From Bolinopsis microptera (taxonomy: Eukaryota > Ctenophora > Tentaculata > Lobata > Bolinopsidae): 64,000 bases of DNA. Of the stretch, positions 13,901-25,900 are shown one piece after another. The stretch spans positions 7,790,460-7,854,459 of the forward strand of contig NC_087083.1 in assembly GCF_026151205.1 (NCBI RefSeq), written 5' to 3'. Position 1 is the first letter of the stretch. Every line of letters starts with the position of its first letter. Both the position numbers and the translations under genes were made by a program. The notes under the pieces were generated by a model. The model was not told the origin of the DNA, searched no databases, and saw only the letters and a program-made list of their open reading frames with translations.

Positions 13901-16900
13901 TACACAGTTACCATGGTTACACAGTTACACTGGCATGTCACCTACATGGTACAATGTGACGTGAAGATGTACTGTAAAGTATGTTTTCTTTACTGATTAC
14001 TGTTCGATAATATACCCTTAGTAATACTAAAGTACACTGTAATACTAATACCTCTAGTGATACTAATACTGTAATAGTACACTGTATTAGTTAAGATTGG
14101 TGGTGATCATGAAGACTTGAAAACGACGTATCTGGTTCAGGCTTGTGACTCGACAAGTTTCGGCTTTTTACATGGAATCTTATACACTAATAAAATAGAT
14201 GTGTAGTGTCGTCATTATTTTAAATCTTATACACCAATAAAATAGATATGTAGTGTCGTAATTATTTTAAATCTTATACACCAAGAAAATAGATGTGTAG
14301 TGTCGTAATTATTTTAAATCTTATACACCAATAAAATAGATGTGTAGTGTCGTAATTGTTTTAAATCTTATACACCAATAAAATAGATGTGTAGTGTCGT
14401 AATTATTTTAAATCTTATACACCAATAAAATAGATGTGTAGTGTCGTAATTGTTTTAAATCTTATACACCAATAAAATAGATATGTAGTGTCGTAATTAT
14501 TTTAAATCTTATACACCAATAAAATAGATATGTAGTGTCGTAATTATTTTAAATCCTCTACACCAATAAAATAGATATGTAGTGTCGTAATTATTTTAAA
14601 TCTTATACACTTATAAAATAGATATGTAGTGTCGTAATTATTTTAAATCTTATACACCAATAAAATAGATATGTAGTGTCGTAATTATTTTAAATCTTAT
14701 ACACTAATACACTGTAACAGCACTATCAGTGCTGACCTAATATTGTTCCTTAATTAATTAATTCAGCTACAAAATGGTTCTGTATCTTAATCATCGTACT
14801 CAATTAGATATTAATCCGGTAGGTGTCTCAGTACAATAACTAAACATTAGTGAAAGTGAAAGTGAAAGTGAAGTATTGCTGCCATGTACTCAGTGTAGCT
14901 TACAATAGTCTATACGTGTAACGTGTCATTGTTAGAAGTGCAATGTGTCACTGTACGGACGAGTTAGTTTACCATTACAAGAGGGCACACTAGTACTAGT
15001 ACCACACTAAGAGGGCATGTTAGCAAGCCTTAGTGACTAGGGACCAGTGTACAATGTGTAGATTTATAGAGGTACAGTGTTAAGCTCATCTAGATTCTAG
15101 AGGCTGCGGTAATGAGGCCAGGGTGTTCAGGGGGAGGGGTAATGAGGGTTTCCAGAGAGGGGGTTGGAGGACCGGCAGTTCGGTTGTTGATTCTCATGAG
15201 GAAAGGTTAGGTGTTTATATTTATTATCAAGCTCACAAACGGTTGATAGTAAGAACCTGTTAATTATACTTTTTACACTTAGCTCTGTAACTTGTTCAAG
15301 GTTCTCCGCATCACTACACTAATCACTACACTAATTACTCTCACACTCTGTGAGGTTCAGTCTCCAGTACCTCAGGGGCACGCCCCTGTAGTATCTCAGG
15401 GGCACGCCCCTGTAGTATCTCTTATTTAGTGAGTTTACTACTTATTTAGTGGGATCAGGAAATTAAGACAGTCCTAGTCAGGTTAAAGTTGTACAGTCCT
15501 AGTTATGGAGATAACCACACCTGGTCTCGAATACAAACTAACCAATCAGAGAGCTGTATTCTAGTCACGTGATACACACTAACCAATCAGAGAGCTGTAT
15601 TCTAGTCACGCGAGTAAGTGTATTAAAGTGAACCAGCGGTGTGAAGTGACTATAACACACAACGCGTACAGGGGGACTTTATAACACTCTCACAGAGTGG
15701 TTCCTGAAATTAAAAGAATGAGCTTGCTCACACTATTAAGAAGTGTTATATTCAATATTCAATATCCATTTGTTAGATGTCACCAGATCAATGTGTGACC
15801 TCACTGTTCTATCTTCACTGTTATATAATATTATGTAATACACTATGATATTATATCCCCTCCCTTTACTGTACACAGGTTACACAATAAACTATACACT
15901 GTACGGTAAACTATACACTGTACGGTAAACTATACACTGTACAGTAAACTATACACTGTACGGTAAACTATACACTGTACGGTAAACTAAACACTGTACG
16001 GTAAACTATACACTGTACCGTAAACTATACACTGTACGGTAAACTATACACTGTACGGTAAACTATACACTGTACGGTAAACTATACACTGTACAGTAAA
16101 CTATACACTGTACGGTAAACTATACACTGTACAGTAAACTATACACTGTACAGTAAACTATACACTGTACAGTAAACTATACACTGTACAGTAAACTATA
16201 CACTGTACAGTAAACTGTACACTGTACAGTAAACTATACACGGTACAGTAAACTATACACGGTACAGTTTACTGTACACTGTACAGTTTACTGTACACTG
16301 TACAGTAAACTGTACACTGTACAGTAAACTATACACTGTACAATAAACTGTACACTGTACAGTAAGCTGTACACTGTACAGTAAACTGTACACTGTACAG
16401 TAAACTGTACACTGTACAGTAAACTGTACACTGTACAGTAAACTGTACACTGTACAGTAAACTGTACACTGTACAGTAAACTATACACTGTACAGTAAAC
16501 TATACACTGTACAGTAAACTATACACTGTACAGTAAACTATACACTGTACAGTAAACTATACACTGTACAGTAAACTATACACTGTACAGTAAACTATAC
16601 ACTGTACAGTAAACTATACACTGTACAGTAAACTATACACTGTACAATAAACTATACAATATACAGTAAACTATACACTGTACAGTAAGCTATACACTGT
16701 GCAAGTGTATACTGTAAAACATACAGCTGATGATAATGTTGTGTCCAATCTCTGTGAAATTTAATATCAATATCGGCTTTGTAACTCTGTATAAATCACG
16801 AGATTATCTCTACCTGTCGATTATCAATAAGAGAGCATAAGACAGCTGTTTTCTAGTCACGCAATACAAATTAACCAATCAGAGAGCTGTAGTCTATTCA

Positions 16901-19900
16901 CGCAATTCAAATTAACCAATCAGAGAGCTGTATTCTATTCACGCAATACAAATTAACCAATCAGAGAGCTGTACTCCTGTCACGCAATACAAATTAACCA
17001 ATCAGAGATCTGTATTCTAGTCACGCAATACAAATTAACCAACCAGAATTGGAGGTTCAAACCTAAATTCAGAATTTTACCGCCTAACTCAAAAATCCGG
17101 CTCGATAAGTAAGGTCCTGAGGCAATTTTACCCATATCTTGAAAATTTTATGGAAAAATATTGAAAAATAAAAAAGCCTGTGGTGAAGTCACTTTCGTGA
17201 AAATTGCCAACTTTTTGATGGTCTTATTGCCTTTGTTTACACATTTCTATAGAGCTATAGATATTAAGCTATAATAGATCTCAGAGAATGTATAGTTGAG
17301 GCTGACCTTTTATATAAAGTTGGTTTCTTTCAAAAATATTGATATTTGATCAATTTATGGGCGAAAAATCTATCAAATTTGGTGTCTAATCCCAAATATG
17401 GGCATATTGGTTTTTGGTTCATAACTCAGCCAATTTTTGTCCAATCTGGGTTTTGGGCATGTTAAGTTGATTTGGCATAATTGGGATAAAAAGGGAAAAA
17501 ATATGGGCGTGGCTGGGGTCCGGGACGTGGACCCCCTCAAAAGTTCGGTCTCGGAAACAAGTTTCACAAAACCTTCAGGCTGCCTCCTAATTAACCTCTC
17601 TTTCTTAGAGGACGCCCCGACACAGTCACTCTACTGAGTTTGATCCGTTTGATGGCTACTCTGACAGACACGATTTCGCTGACTACCCCACACCGCGCGA
17701 ATCTAGAGATAACGGTCACCGTGGTGATAGAGACAATGGTTACCGTGGAGACAGAGATAACGGTTCAAGGAGCGGTGGGTTTCCCAGAGAAAGGTAAACT
17801 ATTTAGCATATAGATATAGCGAACTAAATATTACCTCTAGCTTGTTGATGCAGAACTTTAACATTAAGGTTTCTGAGTATCAGTCCTGGATAATCGTGTT
17901 AATAGGAAATACTGCAGACAGCAAATATTAATTAATTAGAATTTGTACGTCTCTATTTCTTTACCAACTCTTTATTTAAAGGTCTGTGATATTTGTAAAT
18001 GACTCCACTTTTTATTTTTGTATGTGTGAGTTTGTGTGTGTGTGTGTGTGAGTATGAGTATGTGTGAATATGTGTGAATATGTGTGAGTGTATTGTGTAT
18101 TGTGTATGTAATGTGAGTGTATTGTGTATGTAATGTGAGTGTATTGTGTATGTAATGTGAGTGTGTGTGAGTGAGTGTGTGCGTGTATTTTGTAAGGTGT
18201 CTGACTTTGCCCCCTGTGTGCAGAAAGAAAAGTGTAACAAGAAGAGAGGCGTTGCGTCAGTGTGTAAAACGAGACAAAAACCTCAAAAACATTTTCAAGA
18301 GGTGAGAAAGTACAGCATATCCAGTCTTCCAGTGAGAATCCAAATTTCAGAGCCGATGTTTCTTTTGTCTGGGATAACACGTCTGGGATGAAATTAATTA
18401 AGGGGGGGGGGGGGGTTCACACTGAACCCCCCTCCCTTAATTAAGAGGGGGGTTCACCCCTCTCCCTTAATTTGTGGTATTCTTTCTTTCTGGTTCATTT
18501 TCATCGAATTCCATGAAATGTAACCCATAGACACATACATTAATATACTTGTTGATTAATTCTAATGCACGATCTGCGGGATATATAATAATTTCCAAAT
18601 ATATTTGTATGATTTACAGCAGAAATCTCATATAAATTGCAACCTGGACAGCATTATCGGCCGTCAAAATGTCTCTATCTTTGTTGATTGCATGTAATAA
18701 TTGATTTTAGTTCCGAATCTGTAAAACTAAGGGAACCACAAGCTTGTAATGATGGAGAGTTGTATATGATAATATAGTGATATTATATATAATGTGAGTG
18801 TGTAATATATAATAGTATAGTGATATTATATATAATGTGAGTGTGTAATATATAATAATATATTGATATTATATATAATGTGAGTGTGTAATATATAATA
18901 ATATATTGATATTATTATATATATATAATGTTCTGGTTATGTGGGAGAGAGCGCCAGAAAACACCTTGCTAATAACAGCACACTGCTCTTCATTTCAGAC
19001 TGATATATAAAGTTGCAAATTAACGACGTTTTCAGTTTGATCAAGGCTTGGGTAGATTTTGGGGGAATAACACACTGTAGTCTGTCATTTCATTATATCA
19101 TTCAACTCTTCCTCGCAGACTATTGGCGTTGCCCCAGTAGCACAAATTTGCGAAACATGGCTCGGGTTAGATTGAAATTAAACGGGAAATGAGTTAGTGA
19201 ACATTATTCCCTGATGAAATAAAACTTTGAATCTATAACCGGCAGCAAGTTAGTCTGAAAAGGACAATAATCACCTTAATAAGGCCGGGTTACACTAGTA
19301 ATAACATATTCTCACAAAATGTTATTAAAGCACTTGACCGAATATATTCAACAATACCTAGGCTCTCACTAATTATACTATGTAATTATGTTACTATCTA
19401 TATGTGGTTACTAGTGTATGTGGTTATTCTACATTACTTTAACCAGTATTTAATAATGTATCGATAACTAATTTCTCAGGAGCTATAATGGTAACCATGG
19501 TAACCATGACAGCCCCGCGCGACCCACATCCGGCTTCTACGAGGATGACAAGTATAGCGAACGCAGCTACGACCGCAACACTGACAGGTACTGAACTACC
19601 ATAGTTACTATAGTTATCATAGTTCTAAACTAGTGCCATTCTTTCTTAACTAGCAAAACTAGCGCCACTCTTTATGTGTACCCAGTAAGTACTGACTGTT
19701 TATAATGTTGTCAGGTCGTACCCTCCAGTCGAAGAGAGACGTAATAATCGAAATCCTCCTCAGCCTGTGAGTTTAAATAATTATTAATTATTATTGTTCA
19801 TTAATAAATTTTTAATTTTCAATTGTTTGTATTTTACTTCTGAGTTGAAAGACAGTTTACAGTGTAGTGTGCGGAATTTTTCAAGTTATTTTGTAGTATG

Positions 19901-22900
19901 TGAGACTTGTTTGCGTTCATTTTTATCTCACATTTCTGCTTGCACGTGTAATTTAATTAGGAATATGACACCTCTAGAAAGTTCTCTGACCATGGGACCA
20001 AGGAAGCTAATTTGGTCGGCTACGAAAGGTTTTAGTATTAACGGCCTGTTTACCATTAAATTGTTGTGGATAGATCGTAGTGCTAAGAATAACTGGAGAC
20101 CCGAGACTGCATCATGATTGCCACGAACCAGGAACTATGTACCAATCTGGCCAATTTTATCATGGCGATATTTGTAGCGCGCTGCGACAACTCTGTGATT
20201 ATTCCCGCGCAAATATTTGCGCGCGCTTTGTCCTGATCACATTGAATTGAAATCGAATATTCTAAGTGATATGGTCTGCTGAATACTTCGCATTGAATAA
20301 CTTTCAAGTTTCAGCTGCATTATTTTTATTTTGTTCAACCAGAGAGTTGTCAACGAGAGTCAGCATAATCCAGTTATGAGGATTTACAGATCTCGTACTG
20401 TTAACCACCTCTCCAAAACCTATAATTTCAGAGGTTTGAGGAGAGAGTTTACACGCCTCCTCCCTCTAAACCGGGGATGGCGTTCCAGATAACTTTTGAC
20501 GAGCCAAAATCATCCTCACCTCGACATCCTGGTAAATAGCTAGAATTATGTATGGCCCGGCCCCTCTCTTCCTACACCCCTGGTGTGGGCCCCTGCCCCC
20601 TCTCTTCCTACACCCCTGGTGTGGGCCCCTGCCCGCTCTCTTCCTACACCCCTGGTGTAGGGCCCCTGCCCCCTCTCTTCCTACACCCCTGGTGTACGGC
20701 CCCTGCCCGCTCTCTTCCTACACCCCTGGTGTACGGCCCCTGCCCGCTCTCTTCCTACACCCCTGGTGTGGGCCCCCTCTCTTCCTACACCCCTGGTGTG
20801 GGCCCCTGCCCCCTCTCTTCCTACACCCCTGGTGTAGGGCCCCTGCCCCCCTCTCTTCCTACACCCCTGGTGTAGGGCCCCTGCCCCCTCTCTTCCTACA
20901 CCCTTGGTGTGGGCCCCTGCCTCCTCTCTTCCTACACCCATGGTGTACGGCCCCTGCCCCCTCTCACCCCTGGTGTTGGGGCCGGGGGAACTTATTTACA
21001 CAAACAATATAGATAGGTAAAATAGGTGGAATTGTGATACAATTAACTCGCAGGAAAGAAAAAGAAAGGGACGCCACCTAAACCAGATAATGAGAATGAT
21101 AAGAAAAGTAACGTTTCAGTCACCTCTGATAGGAGCAGGAAATCAGTAGACTCGAACAGGTTCGATTATAACTAGTAGGCAAGGGTTACACTAGTATTGG
21201 TTATTTTGTAATATTATATTGTTAGGTGGGGGGAGGGGGGGGGGGGGGGGGGTGTCATGAGTATTTTGAGAGTCCCGACGAAAATGCCAAATTCTCATTC
21301 CCAAAAATTATTTTTGAGTGTTTTTGAGACAAGTTTGCAGGAGAGGCGAAAAACTCATTCTCAAAAATTTATTTTGAGTATTTTTGGACCACATTGCACT
21401 GGTTAGTCCAGTGCACCACACTAAACTAACCACACACACCACATACAAAAATAATTTGGTATATCCCAATTTTTGAGTGGACAATTTTTGAGTGTTCCCG
21501 GCGAAAATGGCCAAATTCTCAGATTCAAAAATTCTCAAAAATACTCATGATCCCCCCCCCCCTCTTTGTTAGTCCCTGGATCTAGTTATTTTTAAGCCTA
21601 ATTATAATTTTTTAGTAATAGACTCAAAATGCACAAAGAAACATCGAAGATTTTCGAAAAAAGGCTGTTTTAATGAATATTAAACTTTCTTTATGTCAGG
21701 TCATCAGAGAAACAGTTCGATCGGAGGTCAGATAAAAACTCAGATAGGCATTCAGACAAGGGGTCAGATAAGGGGTCAGATATGAAAATAGATGATATCG
21801 AGCTGTCTCTTCCTGATGAGGTAAAAATATAATGATATAATTTTCTTGAGCTATATTAAATGTTGACTTCTGAGAGTATTCTGCCCCTAGGCTACACCTG
21901 GCCCTCCACAACCTTTTAACTCAATGTGAGGATTACCATTCCACGAATCACTACTACTACTACTACTACAGTAATAGTAATAGTAATAGTAGTAACTATA
22001 CTAATCACTACTACTACTACTACTACAGTAATAGTAATAGTAATAGTAGTAACTATAATAATCACTACTACTACTACTACTACTACTACTACAGTAATAG
22101 TAATAGTAATAGTAGTAACTATACTAATCACTAATACTACTACTACTACTACAGTAATAGTAATAGTAGTAACTATACTAATCACTACTACTACTGACTT
22201 GACTTGACTTAAGGCGGCTTCAGCGTCCGAGTATTGATGCGCTGTCTCCATAAAACTCTATCCGCCATAAGTCCGCCCATTTCTCCAGTGTCGTTGAGAC
22301 CCGTGTCAGCTCGTAAGCTATCAACATAAGTCATGGCTGGTCTCCCCCTACTCCGCACCCCATGAGTTGGTTCCCAGAGTAGCAAGCGGTTTGCGACTAG
22401 TTCTGGTCGCAATTCAGTACTACTACTACAGTAATAGTAATAGTAATAGTAGTAACTATACTAATCACTACTACTACTACTACAGTAATAGTAATAGTAA
22501 TAGTAGTAACTATACTAATCACTACTACTACTACTACTACAGTAATAGTAATAGAAATAGTAGTAACTATACTAATCACTACTACAGTAATAGTAATAGT
22601 AATAGTAGTAACTATACTAATCACTACTACTACTACTACAGTAATAGTAATAGTAATAATAGTAACTATACTAATCACTACTACTACTACTACTACAGTA
22701 ACAGTAATAGTAATAGTAGTAACTATACTAATCACTACTACTACTACTACTACTACTACAGTAATAGTAATAGTAATAGTAGTAACTATACTAATCACTA
22801 CGACTACTACTACTACAGTAATAGTAATAGTAATAATAGTAACTATACTAATCACTACTACTACTACTACTACTACAGTAATAGTAATAGTAAAAGTAGT

Positions 22901-25900
22901 AAATATACTAATCACTACTATTACTACTACTACAGTAATAGTAATAGTAATAATAGTAACTATACTAATCACTACTACTACTACTACTACTACAGTAATA
23001 GTAATAGTAATAGTAGTAACTATACTAATCACTACTATTACTACTACTACAGTAATAGTAATAGTAATAGTAGTAACTATACTAATCACTACGACTACTA
23101 CTACTACAGTAATAGTAATAGTAATAATAGTAACTATACTAATCACTACTACTACTACTACTACTACAGTAATAGTAATAGTAATAGTAGTAACTATACT
23201 AATCACTACTACTACTACTACTACAGTGATAGTAGTAACTATACTAATCACTACTACTATGCTCCCACTAATCAGCTGTAATGTGGTTGGTTTCGTTCAG
23301 GTTTATAAGCGAAATGTCCATGAGAAGTTCAATCTTACTAATTAAAAGTTCAACTTAAAGTGGAATCGAAAGTGGCTTATAAATTCTCTTCGTTTGATTC
23401 CAATGTTTCCAAAATAGTTTGAAATTTTCAGAATCTTTTAAACGTTTCCCTTCTTTTAAGGGTAAGAATTTGTGATAGCTGCAATATAGCTAAACCCTGC
23501 TATCAGAGCTATTAGTGTAGCTAAATCCTGCTACCAGAGCTATTAGTGTAGCTAAACCCTGCTACCAGAGCTATTAGTGTAGCTAAACCCTGCTACCAGA
23601 GCTATTAGTGTAGCTAAACCCTGCTACCAGAGCAGTTAGTGTAGCTAAATCCTGCTACCAGAGCTATTAGTGTAGCTAAACCCTGCTACCAGAGCTATTA
23701 GTGTAGCTAAACCCTGCTACCAGAGCTATTAGTGTAGCTAAACCCTGCTACCAGAGCAATTAGTGTAGCTAAACCCTGCTACCAGAGCGATTAGTATAGC
23801 TAAATCCTGCTACCAGAGCAATTAGTGTAGCTAAACCCTGCTACCAGAGCTATTAGTGTAGCTAAACCCTGCTACCAGAGCAATTAGTGTAGCTAAACCC
23901 TGCTACCAGAGCAATTAGTGTAGCTAAATCCTGCTACCAGAGCGATTAGTATAGCTAAATCCTGCTACCAGAGCTATTAGTATAGCTAAATCCTGCTACC
24001 AGAGCTATTAGTGTAGCTAAACCCTGCTACCAGAGCTATTAGTGTAGCTAAACCCTGCTACCAGAGCAATTAGTGTAGCTAAACCCTGCTACCAGAGCTA
24101 TTAGTGTAGCTAAACCCTGCTATCAGAGCTATTAGTGTAGCTAAACCCTGCTACCAGAGCTATTAGTATAGCTAAACCCTGCTACCAGAGCAATTAGTGT
24201 AGCTAAACCCTGCTACCAGAGCTATTAGTGTAGCTAAACCCTGCTACCAGAGCGATAAGTGTAGCTAAACCCTGCTACCAGAGCGATTAGTGTAGCTAAA
24301 CCCTGCTACCAGAGCGATTAGTGTAGCTAAACCCTGCTACCAGAGCAATTAGTGTAGCTAAACCCTGCTACCAGAGCGATTAGTATAGCTAAATCCTGCT
24401 ACCAGAGCTATTAGTGTAGCTAAACCCTGCTATCAGAGCTATTAGTGTAGCTAAACCCTGCTACCAGAGCTATTAGTGTAGCTAAACCCTGCTACCAGAG
24501 CTATTAGTGTAGCTAAACCCTGCTACCAGAGCGATTAGTGTAGCTAAACCCTGCTACCAGAGCAATTAGTGTAGCTAAACCCTGCTACCAGAGCAATTAG
24601 TGTAGCTAAACCCTGCTACCAAAGCGATTAGTGTAGCTAAACCCTGCTACCAGAGCGATTAGTGTAGCTAAACCCTGCTATCAGAGCTATTAGTGTAGCT
24701 AAACCCTGCTATCAGAGCTATTAGTGTAGCTAAACCCTGCTATCAGAGCTATTAGTGTAGCTAAACCCTGCTACCAGAGCTATTAGTGTAGCTAAACCCT
24801 CAAACCCTGCTATCAGAGCTATTAGTGTAGCTTAACCCTGCTATCAGAGCTATTAGTGTAGCTAAACCCTGCTACCAGAGCGATTAGTGTAGCTAAACCC
24901 TGCTACCAGAGCGATTAGTGTAGCTAAACCCTGCTACCAGAGCGATTAGTGTAGTTAAACCCTGCTACCAGAGCGATTAGTGTAGCTAAACCCTGCTACC
25001 AGAGCGATTAGTGTAGCTAAACCCTGCTACCAGAGCGATTAGTGTAGCTAAACCCTGCTACCAGAGCGATTAGTGTAGCTAAACCCTGCTATCAGAGCTA
25101 TTAGTGTAGCTAAACCCTGCTACCAGAGCTATTAGTGTAGCTAAACCCTGCTACCAGAGCGATTAGTGTAGCTAAACCCTGCTACCAGAGCGATTAGTGT
25201 AGCTAAACCCTGCTACCAGAGCGATTAGTGTAGCTAAACCCTGCTACCAGAGCGATTAGTGTAGCTAAACCCTGCTACCAGAGCAATTAGTGTAGCTAAA
25301 CCCTGCTACCAGAGCGATTAGTGTAGTTAAACCCTGCTACCAGAGCGATTAGTGTAGTTAAACCCTGCTACCAGAGCGATTAGTGTAGCTAAACCCTGCT
25401 ACCAGAGCGATTAGTGTAGCTAAACCCTGCTACCAGAGCAATTAGTGTAGCTAAACCCTGCTACCAGAGCGATTAGTATAGTTAAATCCTGCTACCAGAG
25501 CTATTAGTGTAGCTAAACCCTGCTACCAGAGCGATTAGTGTAGCTAAACCCTGCTACCAGAGCGATTAGTGTAGCTAAACCCTGCTACCAGAGCTATTAG
25601 TGTAGTTAAACCCTGCTACCAGAGCGATTAGTGTAGCTAAACCCTGCTACCAGAGCGATTAGTGTAGCTAAACCCTGCTACCAGAGCGATTAGTGTAGCT
25701 AAACCCTGCTACCAGAGCGATTAGTGTAGCTAAACCCTGCTACCAGAGCTATTAGTGTAGCTAAACCCTGCTACCAGAGCAATTAGTGTAGCTAAACCCT
25801 GCTACCAGAGCAATTAGTGTAGCTAAACCCTGCTACCAGAGCGATTAGTGTAGCTAAACCCTGCTATCAGAGCGATTAGTGTAGCTAAACCCTGCTACCA

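Noticed and set aside
20341..20431. Possible extra exon starting AGAGTTGTCAACGAGAGTC
   Set aside because: It has a good acceptor and stays open, but there is no donor that preserves frame with the next exon at 20432.
22367..23281. Open frames of 304 (+) and 284 (-) codons rich in Tyr/Ser/Asn or Val/Ile/Thr
   Set aside because: All blocks of the TAC/AGTAAT minisatellite are multiples of 3, so frames stay open by construction.
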